A stretch of 64,000 nucleotides of DNA, from assembly GCF_031348265.1 (NCBI RefSeq), contig NZ_CP133771.1, positions 5,952,001-6,016,000 of the forward strand, given 5' to 3'. This DNA comes from Streptomyces collinus. Lineage in GTDB: Bacteria > Actinomycetota > Actinomycetes > Streptomycetales > Streptomycetaceae. Position numbers and translations under genes: made by a program. The notes under the pieces are model-generated. The model did no database searches. It saw only the letters and a program-made list of their open reading frames with translations, and was not told the DNA's origin. The first letter of the stretch is position 1. Each line of letters starts with the position of its first letter. Shown here piece after piece: positions 11,255-19,520 of this stretch.

Positions 11255-11775
11255 CCGCGCCCAGTACCTTCGGACTGATCGGACTGAGCAGTGAGGCCCG
11301 CAACCTGCACTGGCTGCTGACCAACCTCGTCGAGGAGGTACCCGGCATCCTCTCCGTCGCGGTTGTCTCCTCCGACGGACTGCTCCTGCTCTCCTCCGAC
11401 GACCACCGCAACAAGGAGGCCAGGGAGGCCCTGCAGGCCCGCGGAACCAAGCGGACCGGCCCACGCGGCTCCGCCGCAGACCTGGCCACCATCGTCTCCG
11501 GCATCGGCAGCCTCACCATCGGCGCCGCCCGGCTGATGGACTTCGGCGGGGTCCGGCACACGATGGTCGCGATGGACGAGGGCAGCCTGTTCGTGATGTC
11601 GATCAGCGACGGCTCGCTGCTCGGCGTCCACGGCTCCGCGGAGTGCGACATGAGCGTCGTGGCGTACCACATGGCCCTGTTCGTCGGCCGTGCCGGCCAC
11701 GTGCTGACGCCCGAACTCCGCAGCGAACTCCGTAAATCCCTGGAGGATTCCCAGACGGCGGGGAGTGACCGATGA
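11251..11775 (+). CDS. cvnB: Roadblock/LC7-domain protein of the conservon (CvnB type)
   Basis: 174 aa, starting with TTG that overlaps the cvnA stop (TTGA), preceded by GAGGAGG. The Roadblock/LC7 fold pattern is clear (NLHWLLTNLVEEVPGILSVAVVSSDGLLLLSSD ... VAMDEGSLFVMSISDGSLLGV). Roadblock proteins of the MglB type modulate small GTPases; here the partner should be the CvnD GTPase. The C-terminus continues past the usual ~135-residue domain, ending in a polar helix. Confidence 0.95.
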   Translation: MTAPSTFGLIGLSSEARNLHWLLTNLVEEVPGILSVAVVSSDGLLLLSSDDHRNKEAREALQARGTKRTGPRGSAADLATIVSGIGSLTIGAARLMDFGGVRHTMVAMDEGSLFVMSISDGSLLGVHGSAECDMSVVAYHMALFVGRAGHVLTPELRSELRKSLEDSQTAGSDR

Positions 11776-12194
11776 GCAGCAAGCCGAAGCAGCACCTGCC
11801 CGTCCGCGGCGGCGACCGCAAACCCGCCCGGGTCCGCCCCTACTCGCTCACCGGCGGCCGCACCCGCTTCGGCCACGTTCTCCTCGTGGAGACGTTCGTG
11901 GCGAGCACGGCCGCGCTCGACGCCCCCGAGGAGCGCAAGGAACTGACGAACGGCCACCTCTCCACCCGCGTGATGCCGGAGCTGCGGGCCATCGTCGAAC
12001 TGTGCCGCCGGATGCGTACGGTGGCCGAGATCGCCGCGCTGCTGAAGATGCCGCTCGGCGTGGTCCGCGTGCTCCTCAGCGACCTCGCGGACCAGGGAAA
12101 GATCCGTGTGTACGGAACGGGCACCGGCCACGGCACGGGCCGCCCGGACCGGGCTCTGCTGGAAAGGGTGCTGAGTGGACTCCGTCGTCTCTGA
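11772..12194 (+). CDS. cvnC: DUF742 protein of the conservon (CvnC type)
   Basis: 140 aa. ATG overlaps the cvnB stop. It carries the DUF742 pattern: RPYSLTGGRTR near the N-terminus and an HTH-like helix pair VAEIAALLKMPLGVVRVLLSDLADQGKIRVY at the end. Members always travel with conservon genes; their biochemical role is unknown, though the winged-helix-like end could bind protein or nucleic acid. The last 20 nt overlap cvnD. Confidence 0.95.
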   Translation: MSSKPKQHLPVRGGDRKPARVRPYSLTGGRTRFGHVLLVETFVASTAALDAPEERKELTNGHLSTRVMPELRAIVELCRRMRTVAEIAALLKMPLGVVRVLLSDLADQGKIRVYGTGTGHGTGRPDRALLERVLSGLRRL

Positions 12195-12822
12195 CGCCGC
12201 TCACGGCGTTGCTGGTTCCTCCCCGTTCGTCCGGCCGGACGACAGCATGCACGCCTGGGAGACGGACCGCACCCGGGCCCCCATAGCCACGAAGATCGTG
12301 GTGGCGGGCGGCTTCGGCGTGGGCAAGACCACGCTGGTCACCTCCGTCTCGGAGATCACGCCCCTGCAGACCGAGGCGCTGATGACCGAGGCGAGCGAGG
12401 CCACCGACGACCTCACCGCCACCCCGGGCAAGACCACCACCACCGTCGCCATGGACTTCGGGCGCATCACGCTCGACGACGACCTGGTGCTCTACCTGTT
12501 CGGCACGCCGGGCCAGCAGCGGTTCTGGTTCATGTGGGACGACATCGTGCGCGGCGCGATCGGCGCAGTCGTCCTGGCCGACACCCGCCGCCTGAAGGAC
12601 TGCTTCCCGGTCCTGGACTACTTCGAGAGTTCCGGACTGCCGTACGTGGTCGCCGTCAACCACTTCGACGGCAGCGAGCTGTTCGAGCCGGAGGATGTGC
12701 GGGAGGCCCTGACCATCCCGCGACACATACCTGTCATGATCATGGACGCGCGTCGCCGGATCTCCGTGATCGAGACCCTCCTGGCCCTCGTGGGCCACGC
12801 GCTCGACGAAACCCCCGAGTAG
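12175..12822 (+). CDS. cvnD: Conservon small GTPase (CvnD type)
   Basis: 215 aa from GTG at 12175, inside the end of cvnC. GTPase motifs: G1 GGFGVGKTT (about residues 43-51), G3 as FGTPGQQRF, G4 as AVNHFDG. NHFD replaces NKxD, as is common in this bacterial family. It belongs to the ATP/GTP-binding proteins of conservons that associate with the CvnA-C complex at the membrane and switch between GDP and GTP forms. Translation is probably coupled to cvnC. Confidence 0.95.
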   Translation: MDSVVSDAAHGVAGSSPFVRPDDSMHAWETDRTRAPIATKIVVAGGFGVGKTTLVTSVSEITPLQTEALMTEASEATDDLTATPGKTTTTVAMDFGRITLDDDLVLYLFGTPGQQRFWFMWDDIVRGAIGAVVLADTRRLKDCFPVLDYFESSGLPYVVAVNHFDGSELFEPEDVREALTIPRHIPVMIMDARRRISVIETLLALVGHALDETPE

Positions 12823-12834
12823 AGGACAGCCCGC

Positions 12835-14097
12835 ATGCGGAAGATACTCGTCGTCGGAGCCGGTCAGTCCGGGCTCCAGATCGCCCTCGGCCTCCAGTCA
12901 CAGGGGTACGAGGTCACCCTGATGTCCAACCGGACGGCGGACGAGATCCGCACCGGCCGGGTCATGTCGACGCAGTGCATGTTCCACACGGCCCTGCAGC
13001 ACGAGCGCGATCTCCAGCTGAACTTCTGGGAGTCCCAGGCCCCGAAGATCGAAGGGCTCGGCGTCTCGGTCGCCGCCCCCGGCTCCTGGGCCGAAGGCCC
13101 CTCCGCCCGCGCCATCGACTGGCTGGGCAGGCTCGACGGCTACGCGCAGTCCGTCGACCAGCGCGTGAAGATGGCCGGCTGGATGGAGACGTTCGCCCAG
13201 CGCGGCGGGCAGCTCGTCATCCACGGCGCGGCCGTCGGCGACCTCGACTACTTCTCCCGCACCTACGACCTGGTGCTCGTCGCGGCCGGCAAGGGCGAAC
13301 TGGTCCAGATGTTCGGCCGCGACGCCGAGCGCTCCCCGTACAGCGAGCCGCAGCGCGCGCTGGCCGTGGCGTACGTCCACGGCCTCGGCCCGCGCCCCGA
13401 GCACCCGGACACCGAAGCGGTCCGCTGCAACCTCGTGCCGGGTGTCGGCGAGCTGTTCGTCATGCCGACCCTGACCACCTCCGGCCGCGCCGACATCCTG
13501 TTCTGGGAGGGCATACCCGGTGGCCCGCTCGACGCCTTCAACGGCGTCAAGGACCCCGCGGAGCACCTCTCCCTGACCCTGGAACTCATGGAGCGGTACG
13601 TCCCCTGGGAGTACGCGCGGGCCACCAAGGTCGAACTGACCGACGCCGGCGGCACGCTGGCCGGCCGCTACGCCCCCACCGTCCGCAACCCGGTCGGCCG
13701 CCTCCCCGGCGGCGGACTCGTGCTGGGCGTGGCGGACGTCGTCGTCGCGAACGACCCGATCACCGGACAGGGCTCCAACTCGGCGTCCAAGTGCGCCGCC
13801 GCCTACCTCGCCTCGATCACCGAGCACGGCGACAAGCCGTTCGACGAGGAGTGGATGCGAGCCACCTTCGACCGCTACTGGAACACCGCCCAGCACGTCA
13901 CCAAGTGGACCAACGCGATGCTCGCGCCGCCGCCGGAGCACATCCTGAACCTCATCGGCGCCGCCGGTGAGCTCCAGCCGGTCGCCGACCGCTTCGCCAA
14001 CGGCTTCAACGACCCGGCCGACTTCGAGAACTTCTTCTACGACCCGGCCAGGACGCAGGCCTACCTGGCCGAGGTGTCCGGCGCGGGCGCCGCGTAA
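12835..14097 (+). CDS. Styrene-monooxygenase-type FAD-dependent oxygenase
   Basis: 420 aa. N-terminal FAD-binding Rossmann motif ILVVGAGQSGLQIALGL, the StyA-like segment RVMSTQCMFHTALQHERDLQLNFW, and the later FAD motif VVVANDPITGQGSNSASKCAAAYL. Such enzymes are group E flavin monooxygenases that take FADH2 from a separate reductase; none is adjacent. It starts 12 bp after cvnD on the same strand, so it is very likely the last gene of the conservon operon, which makes it a candidate output or metabolic partner of the signalling complex. Its 3' end overlaps the convergent NlpC/P60 gene by 37 bp. Confidence 0.9.
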   Translation: MRKILVVGAGQSGLQIALGLQSQGYEVTLMSNRTADEIRTGRVMSTQCMFHTALQHERDLQLNFWESQAPKIEGLGVSVAAPGSWAEGPSARAIDWLGRLDGYAQSVDQRVKMAGWMETFAQRGGQLVIHGAAVGDLDYFSRTYDLVLVAAGKGELVQMFGRDAERSPYSEPQRALAVAYVHGLGPRPEHPDTEAVRCNLVPGVGELFVMPTLTTSGRADILFWEGIPGGPLDAFNGVKDPAEHLSLTLELMERYVPWEYARATKVELTDAGGTLAGRYAPTVRNPVGRLPGGGLVLGVADVVVANDPITGQGSNSASKCAAAYLASITEHGDKPFDEEWMRATFDRYWNTAQHVTKWTNAMLAPPPEHILNLIGAAGELQPVADRFANGFNDPADFENFFYDPARTQAYLAEVSGAGAA

Positions 14098-15317
14098 CCC
14101 TCGTAGCCCTCGTCCGACCCGTCCATGGCCCCCTCGGGGAGCTCCGGCGGCTCGTACCGCCGCAGGGGCTTCCCGTCCGGGTCCGGACGTACGGCGCCCA
14201 GGACGGGGTTGGCCGCGATCGGTGAGACCTTCACCTTCGCGCCCGGGCGGGGCGCCTGCACCACCAGGCCGTCCCCGAGGTACAGCGCCACGTGCGTGGC
14301 CTTCTCGAAGTACACGACCAGGTCGCCGGGGCGCAGCTCGTCCAGCCGGATCCGCTCCAGCCGCTTCCACTGCTCCGGGCTGGTCCGGGGGATGGGCACC
14401 CCGGCCTCGGCCCAGGCCCGTGAGGTCAGCCCCGAGCAGTCGTACGTCCTCGGGCCCTCCGCGCCCCACTCGTACGGCTTGCCGAGCTGCCGCACGGCGT
14501 AGCGCACGGCCCGGCGGCCCTCGGCCGACGGGGCACGGACCCTCCTGCTCCCCTCGCTCCCCCTGCTTCTCTCGCTCCCGCGATTCTTGCCGGCCCCGCC
14601 GTCGTCGTCCGCCTCGTCGGCCATGTCGTCGTCGCCGTTGCGTTCGCTGCCGAGCGCGCCGGACGCCATGAACTCCTTCTGCGCCTTCGCGATGCCCTTC
14701 TGCTCGAACTCGGCGAGGTCGGTGAGCTGGTCGCGGCTGAGGGAGGCGAGCAGTTTCTCGACGTCGTGCAGGCGGGCGCGAACCTCGTCCCGCTCCTTCT
14801 TGCGCCGCTCGGTGAGGGCCAGCTGCCGGTCGAGGGCCGTGCGGGCCGTGCGGGCCAGCCCGTCGGCCTTGCGTTCGTCGCCGGTCAGCCGGCCGATGGT
14901 GCGGGCCCGCTCCCGGGCGAGGCGGCCGATCACATGGCCCTGCTCGATCGCGTGCTGCGGGTCGCGGGCCAGGAGCAGGCGTACGTACGGGGAGATGTCG
15001 GTGCTGCTCTGGTACTGCTGCCGGGCCAGCCGGCCGGCCGCGCCCCGGCTGTCGTGCAGGGAGAGCCGGGCGCGCGCGAGGGCGTGGTCCAGACGGTCGG
15101 TCTCCGCGCGCTGCTTCTTCAGCTTCTCCTCGGTGGCGTTGTGGGCCTCGGTGGCCTCCTCGGCCTTCTTGTACAGCTCCTGAAGCTCTGTCAGGAGGTC
15201 GGCGACATGGCGCTGTTCCGTGTCAGGCTCGGGAGCGGCCGTGGCCGGGACGGGCGCCAGGACGGTTCCGGCCGCCGTCGCCGCGATGCAGACCAGACGC
15301 AGAAGCTTTCCTGACAT
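14061..15317 (-). CDS. Secreted NlpC/P60 peptidoglycan hydrolase
   Basis: 418 aa. Signal peptide LLRLVCIAATAAGTVLAPVPATAA, then a long coiled-coil region (~35-215: LLTELQELYKKAEEATEAHNATEEKLKKQ and onward), a charged linker rich in Gly, Asp and Ser-Arg, and a C-terminal NlpC/P60 domain with catalytic Cys in TYDCSGLTSRAW and His in ATHVALYLGDGLV. Cleaves peptide crosslinks in the cell wall; the coiled coil probably docks to or regulates it. The tail after ~385 is Pro/Glu-rich. Convergent overlap with the flavoprotein gene. Confidence 0.93.
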   Translation of the reverse strand: MSGKLLRLVCIAATAAGTVLAPVPATAAPEPDTEQRHVADLLTELQELYKKAEEATEAHNATEEKLKKQRAETDRLDHALARARLSLHDSRGAAGRLARQQYQSSTDISPYVRLLLARDPQHAIEQGHVIGRLARERARTIGRLTGDERKADGLARTARTALDRQLALTERRKKERDEVRARLHDVEKLLASLSRDQLTDLAEFEQKGIAKAQKEFMASGALGSERNGDDDMADEADDDGGAGKNRGSERSRGSEGSRRVRAPSAEGRRAVRYAVRQLGKPYEWGAEGPRTYDCSGLTSRAWAEAGVPIPRTSPEQWKRLERIRLDELRPGDLVVYFEKATHVALYLGDGLVVQAPRPGAKVKVSPIAANPVLGAVRPDPDGKPLRRYEPPELPEGAMDGSDEGYEGYAAPAPDTSAR

Positions 15318-15423
15318 GCCATCACCTCCGATGCGGGGGCGGCGTGCTGCCGCCGGACATCGTGAGGATCAGGCGTGTGCGGGCGGTGCGCGCGGTGGGT
15401 GTGCGCGGTTCGGCGCAACGGGG

Positions 15424-15741
15424 TCACCCGTCGGCGTCGTCCGGCTTGCCGCCCGGCGTGGCGTCTGGCTTCGACCAGGGCCAGTTGAGCCGGCGGGGCG
15501 GGACGCCCTCCGGGGCGTACTCGTACTTCCAGCGGTTGGACAGGCCGACCCGGCCCGGGCCCCGGGGGACACGGCGGTAGACGAGCACGGTCTCCGGGCC
15601 GCCGTCGGGGTCCGGGACGGGGATGCGGTACGTCTTGGGCGGGTGGCCGGTGATGCCGAGGAGGACGGGCAGGACCCTGCCGTCCATCGGGCCGCCCTCG
15701 AAGGGGGTGTCTTCGCTCTTCACGGGATCAGTGTCAGACAT
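15424..15741 (-). CDS. Small conserved hypothetical protein
   Basis: 105 aa, hydrophilic. ATG overlaps the end of the TetR gene by 8 nt (CGAGG upstream), so the two are translationally coupled. The middle reads GITGHPPKTYRIPVPDPDG and VLVYRRVPRGPGRVG; no family or motif recognised. Genes of this kind recur in Streptomyces but I cannot assign a role. Confidence 0.75.
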   Translation of the reverse strand: MSDTDPVKSEDTPFEGGPMDGRVLPVLLGITGHPPKTYRIPVPDPDGGPETVLVYRRVPRGPGRVGLSNRWKYEYAPEGVPPRRLNWPWSKPDATPGGKPDDADG

Positions 15742-16387
15742 CCTCGGCGAGCGCCCGGACCAGGGCATCGGTCTGCGGGTCGCGGCGGGCGGTGACGGTC
15801 AGCATCGCCACGAACTGCTCGACGAGCCAGTCGCGGAGCTCCTCGGCCGGCGGCTGCTTGTCCTCGTCGAGCCAGATGAGCGACGACGCCTCCACCGCGG
15901 TGATCCACATGCGGATGGTCATGCGCAGGCTGGGCCCGGGTCCGGTGACGCCCAGGTGACTGAGGATGTGCTCGGCGGCGACGCGGCGGACGCCGTCGAC
16001 GATGGCGGTGGTGCGGGAGGTCTCCACGACGCTGCCGCCCTGGAGGAGGGCGCTGAAGCCGGTGTCGTGCTCGTCGACGAAGGTGAGGTAGCGGTCGAGG
16101 GCGCGGGACAGGCGGGGGAGGAGGGGGCCTTCGCGGGGCTCGTCGAAACAGTGCTGGAGCTCGTCGGCGGCGGAGCGCAGGGCGGCCTCGTAGAGCTGCT
16201 GCTTGCCGCCCGGGAAGTACCGGTACACCAGGGGCCGCGAGACCCCGGCCGCCTCCGCCACGTCGTCCAGCGACACCTCCTCCGGGGCGCGGTGGGCGAA
16301 GAGGGCCAGCGCGGAGGTCAGCAGCTGACTGCGGCGTTCCTCGACGCTGAGTCGCCGGTAGGCGGGGGTGGGGGCGGCTGGTGTCAT
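15734..16387 (-). CDS. TetR-family transcriptional regulator
   Basis: 217 aa. N-terminal HTH typical of TetR: RRSQLLTSALALFAHR ... SLDDVAEAAGVSRPLVYRYFPGGKQQLYEAAL. The C-terminal ligand-binding domain is unassigned. It lies 37 bp downstream of the AurF-like gene on the same strand, so it probably controls that promoter; a near-perfect inverted repeat sits inside the promoter there (17408-17428). GCGAGG precedes the ATG. Confidence 0.93.
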   Translation of the reverse strand: MTPAAPTPAYRRLSVEERRSQLLTSALALFAHRAPEEVSLDDVAEAAGVSRPLVYRYFPGGKQQLYEAALRSAADELQHCFDEPREGPLLPRLSRALDRYLTFVDEHDTGFSALLQGGSVVETSRTTAIVDGVRRVAAEHILSHLGVTGPGPSLRMTIRMWITAVEASSLIWLDEDKQPPAEELRDWLVEQFVAMLTVTARRDPQTDALVRALAEDV

Positions 16388-16424
16388 GCCTCGCAGGGTA
16401 ATCGGGGTGCCGGGGTGCGCGCCC

Positions 16425-17363
16425 CTACGCCAGCAGCCCCGACGACTTCCACAACCGCCGTCCGACCCCCCGCAGCACCCCGATGTCGTCCAGGAAGTCG
16501 GTCAGCTTCCTGGAGCCGTTCTGCATGACCTCCCGGCGGTGGCCGCTCGCGCGGGCCTGGGCGAGGGCCTCCCGCTTGTCCAGGCCCACGTTCGTGTAGA
16601 CGTCGGGGTTCACGAACGCCACCGAGAAGACGCGGGCGAACTCGCCGGAGGTGATGCGGGTGAACTCCTGGGACCACTTGGGCGCGGTCACCATCTGGCG
16701 GCGGAGTTCCTCACGGGCGTAGCGGACGTGGCGGGCCTCCTCCACGACGTGGATACGGGTGACGCCGCGGACCAGGGTCTGGACGCGCTCGTCGGGGAAC
16801 GTCAGCCGCTGCATCCAGTCCAGGACCTCCTCGCCGAGCAGGGTCGCCGTGAAGGAACCGGGGGTGGTGGAGATGGTCTTGAACAGGCGGCCCAGCTGCT
16901 GGTGCGCGCGGCTGACCGGGTACCAGGGCGTGTCCCCCTGGGCGATCAGCCGGGCGAACATCCTGGAGTGCCGGCACTCGTCCTCGATCTCGGTGAGCGC
17001 GTAGCGGACGTGGGCGCTCGTGGCCGCCTTGTCGTAGATGTGCCGCACCAGCAGCTGCATGAGGATGATCTCGAACCAGATGCCGAGCGAGGCCAGGGCC
17101 GCCGCCTCGTGCTGGGAGAGCAGGATCCGCTGCTCCTCGCCCATCCGTTTCCACAGCGGGGTGTCGTAGAGGGACACCAGCTCCGGCGGCCAGAACCACT
17201 TGCCCTCCTCGAAGGGCGCGTCCCAGTCCAGCTCCTTGTCCGGGTCGAAGGAGTGCTTGGCGGAGGAGTCGAGCAGCCGCTGGGCCACCTGCTCCCGGTC
17301 CTTCAGCAGGCCGAGGGCGTCGCGCAGGCCGTCGAGCGCATCGGCTTCCGTCAGGGTCGTCAT
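16425..17363 (-). CDS. AurF-like diiron oxygenase
   Basis: 312 aa, the length of the p-aminobenzoate N-oxygenase AurF family. Diiron-ligand patterns are visible: EIEDECRHSRMFARLI (E-x-x-x-H) and VVEEARHVRYAREELR (E-x-x-x-H). AurF oxidises aryl amines to nitro groups; the substrate here is unknown and homologues are also found outside biosynthetic clusters. ATG at 17363 has GAGGTGG upstream. First gene of a small operon with the TetR regulator and the 105-aa protein. Confidence 0.88.
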   Translation of the reverse strand: MTTLTEADALDGLRDALGLLKDREQVAQRLLDSSAKHSFDPDKELDWDAPFEEGKWFWPPELVSLYDTPLWKRMGEEQRILLSQHEAAALASLGIWFEIILMQLLVRHIYDKAATSAHVRYALTEIEDECRHSRMFARLIAQGDTPWYPVSRAHQQLGRLFKTISTTPGSFTATLLGEEVLDWMQRLTFPDERVQTLVRGVTRIHVVEEARHVRYAREELRRQMVTAPKWSQEFTRITSGEFARVFSVAFVNPDVYTNVGLDKREALAQARASGHRREVMQNGSRKLTDFLDDIGVLRGVGRRLWKSSGLLA

Positions 17364-17407
17364 GGCTGCCCACCTCGTTGTGCACACGTCACTGATGCAC
17401 TTATGAG

Positions 17408-17428
17408 ACTGCTTGTCAGCAAGCCAGT
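17408..17428. promoter_or_regulatory. Probable TetR operator within the AurF-like gene promoter
   Basis: On the minus strand ACTGGCTTG-CTGA-CAAGCAGT forms an inverted repeat with one unpaired G. It overlaps a TTGACT -35-like element (rc of 17426-17431) and lies just before a -10-like sequence near 17403-17408, about 45-65 bp upstream of the AurF-like start. Location between the promoter elements is typical of TetR operators; the pairing with this TetR is inference. Confidence 0.55.
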
Positions 17429-17487
17429 CAATCCCCTGCGCGCCACTTGTTGACCCGGTGTCTACCTCGCGTGCGCCCGCGCACTCG

Positions 17488-17997
17488 TCAGAGCGCGCAG
17501 CCCAGCCCCTCCGGCACCTCGCCGATCAGCGGCTTTGCCCCCTGGGGCGGGAACTGCGTCCGCAGCGTGAAGGCGTACGGCGTCGGGCCGTGGGTGCGGA
17601 TGTGCAGGAGGCGGGATTCCGCCTCGGCCACGGTCGGGCGGTGGCCGGCCGGCACCCACCACAGGGTGACCATGGCCTCCTCCACCCGCTCGAACCACTC
17701 GCGGCGGCGGGCGAGCATCTCCCGGTGCCTGCCCTGGTACATGTAGGCCGTCAGCGAGTTGGTGTCGCGCCACACCGACATGTTGAGGATCAGCCAGGAG
17801 TCGCCGAAGACGGGCACGTCCGTGGCGTTGCCGCTGTCGCTCTGCAGGCGCCACACGAAACCGTCGGCCGCGTCGGCGTCGGCGTTCACCGGGTCCAGGG
17901 CGTCGACGAAGTCCTTCAACTGCGGTGAGTCCAGCGGGGCCTTCAGACGGGCGATGTTGACCTCGGCGAGTTCATAAGGGGCAGTGGGCTCAGTCAT
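17488..17997 (-). CDS. DUF3291-family protein
   Basis: 169 aa. The pattern ELAEVNIARLKAPLDSPQLKDFVDALDPVNADADAADGFVWRL followed by SVWRDTNSLTAYMYQGRHREMLARRREWFE and MVTLWWVPAGHRPTVAEAESRL is that of DUF3291, a ferredoxin-like (dimeric alpha/beta-barrel) fold related to stress and monooxygenase-like proteins. Function unknown. ATG at 17997 without an obvious ribosome-binding site, possibly leaderless. Confidence 0.85.
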   Translation of the reverse strand: MTEPTAPYELAEVNIARLKAPLDSPQLKDFVDALDPVNADADAADGFVWRLQSDSGNATDVPVFGDSWLILNMSVWRDTNSLTAYMYQGRHREMLARRREWFERVEEAMVTLWWVPAGHRPTVAEAESRLLHIRTHGPTPYAFTLRTQFPPQGAKPLIGEVPEGLGCAL

Positions 17998-18059
17998 GGA
18001 CCGAACGGTAGGTCGGGCATTTTCCCGCCGGTAGCCCCGTCTCACCAACCGGGCACCTG

Positions 18060-19520
18060 TCAGGGCGACTTGAGCACCGCCTCCATCACCGCCCGCGCGA
18101 CCGGCGCCGCGTCACCGCCTCCGCTGATGTCCCCGCGCCTCGCCTCCGCGTCCTCCACGACGACCGCGACCGCCACCCGCGCCGCCGGATCGCGCTCGCC
18201 CTGCGCCCAGGAGACGAACCAGGCGTACGGCGTCCCGGAGTTGCCGAGGCCGTGCTGGGCGGTGCCGGTCTTGCCGCCGACCTTGGCGCCGCGGATGGCG
18301 GCCTTGTGTCCGCCGCCGCGCTCGACCACGTCCCGCATCATCGCCCGCAGCCGGACGGCGGTGGACGGGTACATCGCCTGGCGGACCGCCCGCGAGCCGG
18401 CCGTCGCGAGGGTGGCACCGCCCGGCCGGGTCGTGCGCTCCACCAGATACGGGTCCCGCACCTGGCCGCCGTTCGCCACGGCCGCCGCGACCATCGCCAT
18501 CTGCAGCGGTGTGGCGCGGGTGTTGTACTGGCCGATCGACGACAGGGCCAGCTGGGCCTTGTCCAGAGTGGTGTCGAAAGTGGACCGGACCACCGGGAAG
18601 GGGATCCGCAGCTCCCCGTTGCCGAACCCCAACGCGTGCGCCGTGGCCGTCATGTCCGGCACGCCCACCTCCACACCGAGCTTGGCGAACACCGTGTTGC
18701 AGGAGAGCGTGAAAGCCTCACGCAAGGAGGCGTCCGCACAGCCCTTCGACGCGTTGGTCAGGCGCGTCCGCGTCCCGGGCAGCCGGTAGGGGTCGGGGGA
18801 GTCGGTCGGCGCTTCGAGGTCCCTGACCACACCGGTGTCCAGCGCGGCGGCAGCGGTGACGACCTTGAAGGTCGAGCCCGGCGGGTACGTCTGCCGCACC
18901 GCCCGGTTGAGCATCGGGCGGTCCTTGTCCGCGGTGAGCCGCGCCCAGGCCCGGGCCGCGGCCGAGCCGTTGCCGGACAGCGGCTGGGGGTCGTAGGACG
19001 GGGCGGACACCAGGGCCAGGATCCGGCCGGTCGACGGCTCCAGCGCCGCCACCGCCCCCTTGCGGCCCGCGAGTCCCTTGAAGGCGGCCTCCTGCGCGGC
19101 CGGGTGCAGGGTCGTGACGACGTCTCCGCCGGCGTTGCGCGCCCGCGTGAAGTCGTTCCACAGCGGGAACGGCGCCAGCATCGGATCCGCGCCGGACAGC
19201 ACGCCGTCCTCGGTGCCCTCCAGCAGCGTCGTCCCGTAGAGCTGGGAGGCGAAGCCCGTGACCGGGGCGTACAACGGGCCGTCGGTGTAGGTCCGTTCGT
19301 AGCGCAGGTGCTCGCGGGTGTCCCGGGAGCCGGTGACGGGCCGTCCGCCGACCAGGATGTCCCCGCGCGGCTGCTCGTAGCGGGTGATGTCGGGGCGCCG
19401 GTTGCCCGGGTTGCGGTCGTACGACGGCGCCTGGACGACTTGGACGCGGGCCGCGTTCAGCAGCAGCGCCACCAGCAACAGGACGCAGAACCATCCGGCG
19501 TGCCGGATGTGCCGGGTCAC
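18060..19520 (-). CDS. Class B penicillin-binding protein (PbpA/FtsI-like transpeptidase)
   Basis: 486 aa. One N-terminal membrane anchor (WFCVLLLVALLLNAARV), a pedestal domain, and a transpeptidase domain with active-site SxxK in PPGSTFKVV, SxN as SCN in FTLSCNTVF, and KTG in VGGKTGTAQHG. It cross-links peptidoglycan outside the membrane. The GTG start overlaps the stop of the FtsW/RodA-like gene (GTGA), the standard SEDS-plus-bPBP pair in which the SEDS protein polymerises glycan and the PBP cross-links it. Shorter than FtsI, matching actinobacterial PbpA. Confidence 0.95.
   Translation of the reverse strand: MTRHIRHAGWFCVLLLVALLLNAARVQVVQAPSYDRNPGNRRPDITRYEQPRGDILVGGRPVTGSRDTREHLRYERTYTDGPLYAPVTGFASQLYGTTLLEGTEDGVLSGADPMLAPFPLWNDFTRARNAGGDVVTTLHPAAQEAAFKGLAGRKGAVAALEPSTGRILALVSAPSYDPQPLSGNGSAAARAWARLTADKDRPMLNRAVRQTYPPGSTFKVVTAAAALDTGVVRDLEAPTDSPDPYRLPGTRTRLTNASKGCADASLREAFTLSCNTVFAKLGVEVGVPDMTATAHALGFGNGELRIPFPVVRSTFDTTLDKAQLALSSIGQYNTRATPLQMAMVAAAVANGGQVRDPYLVERTTRPGGATLATAGSRAVRQAMYPSTAVRLRAMMRDVVERGGGHKAAIRGAKVGGKTGTAQHGLGNSGTPYAWFVSWAQGERDPAARVAVAVVVEDAEARRGDISGGGDAAPVARAVMEAVLKSP

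Noticed and set aside
7826..11464. 1212-residue open frame antisense to the conservon kinase
   Set aside because: Exactly shadows the cvnA codons; the sense strand has recognisable domains and coupled downstream genes.
14061..15430. c-di-AMP (ydaO-type) riboswitch upstream of the NlpC/P60 gene
   Set aside because: Such switches often precede Streptomyces cell-wall hydrolases, but the conserved core motifs are not visible in the sequence upstream of 15317.
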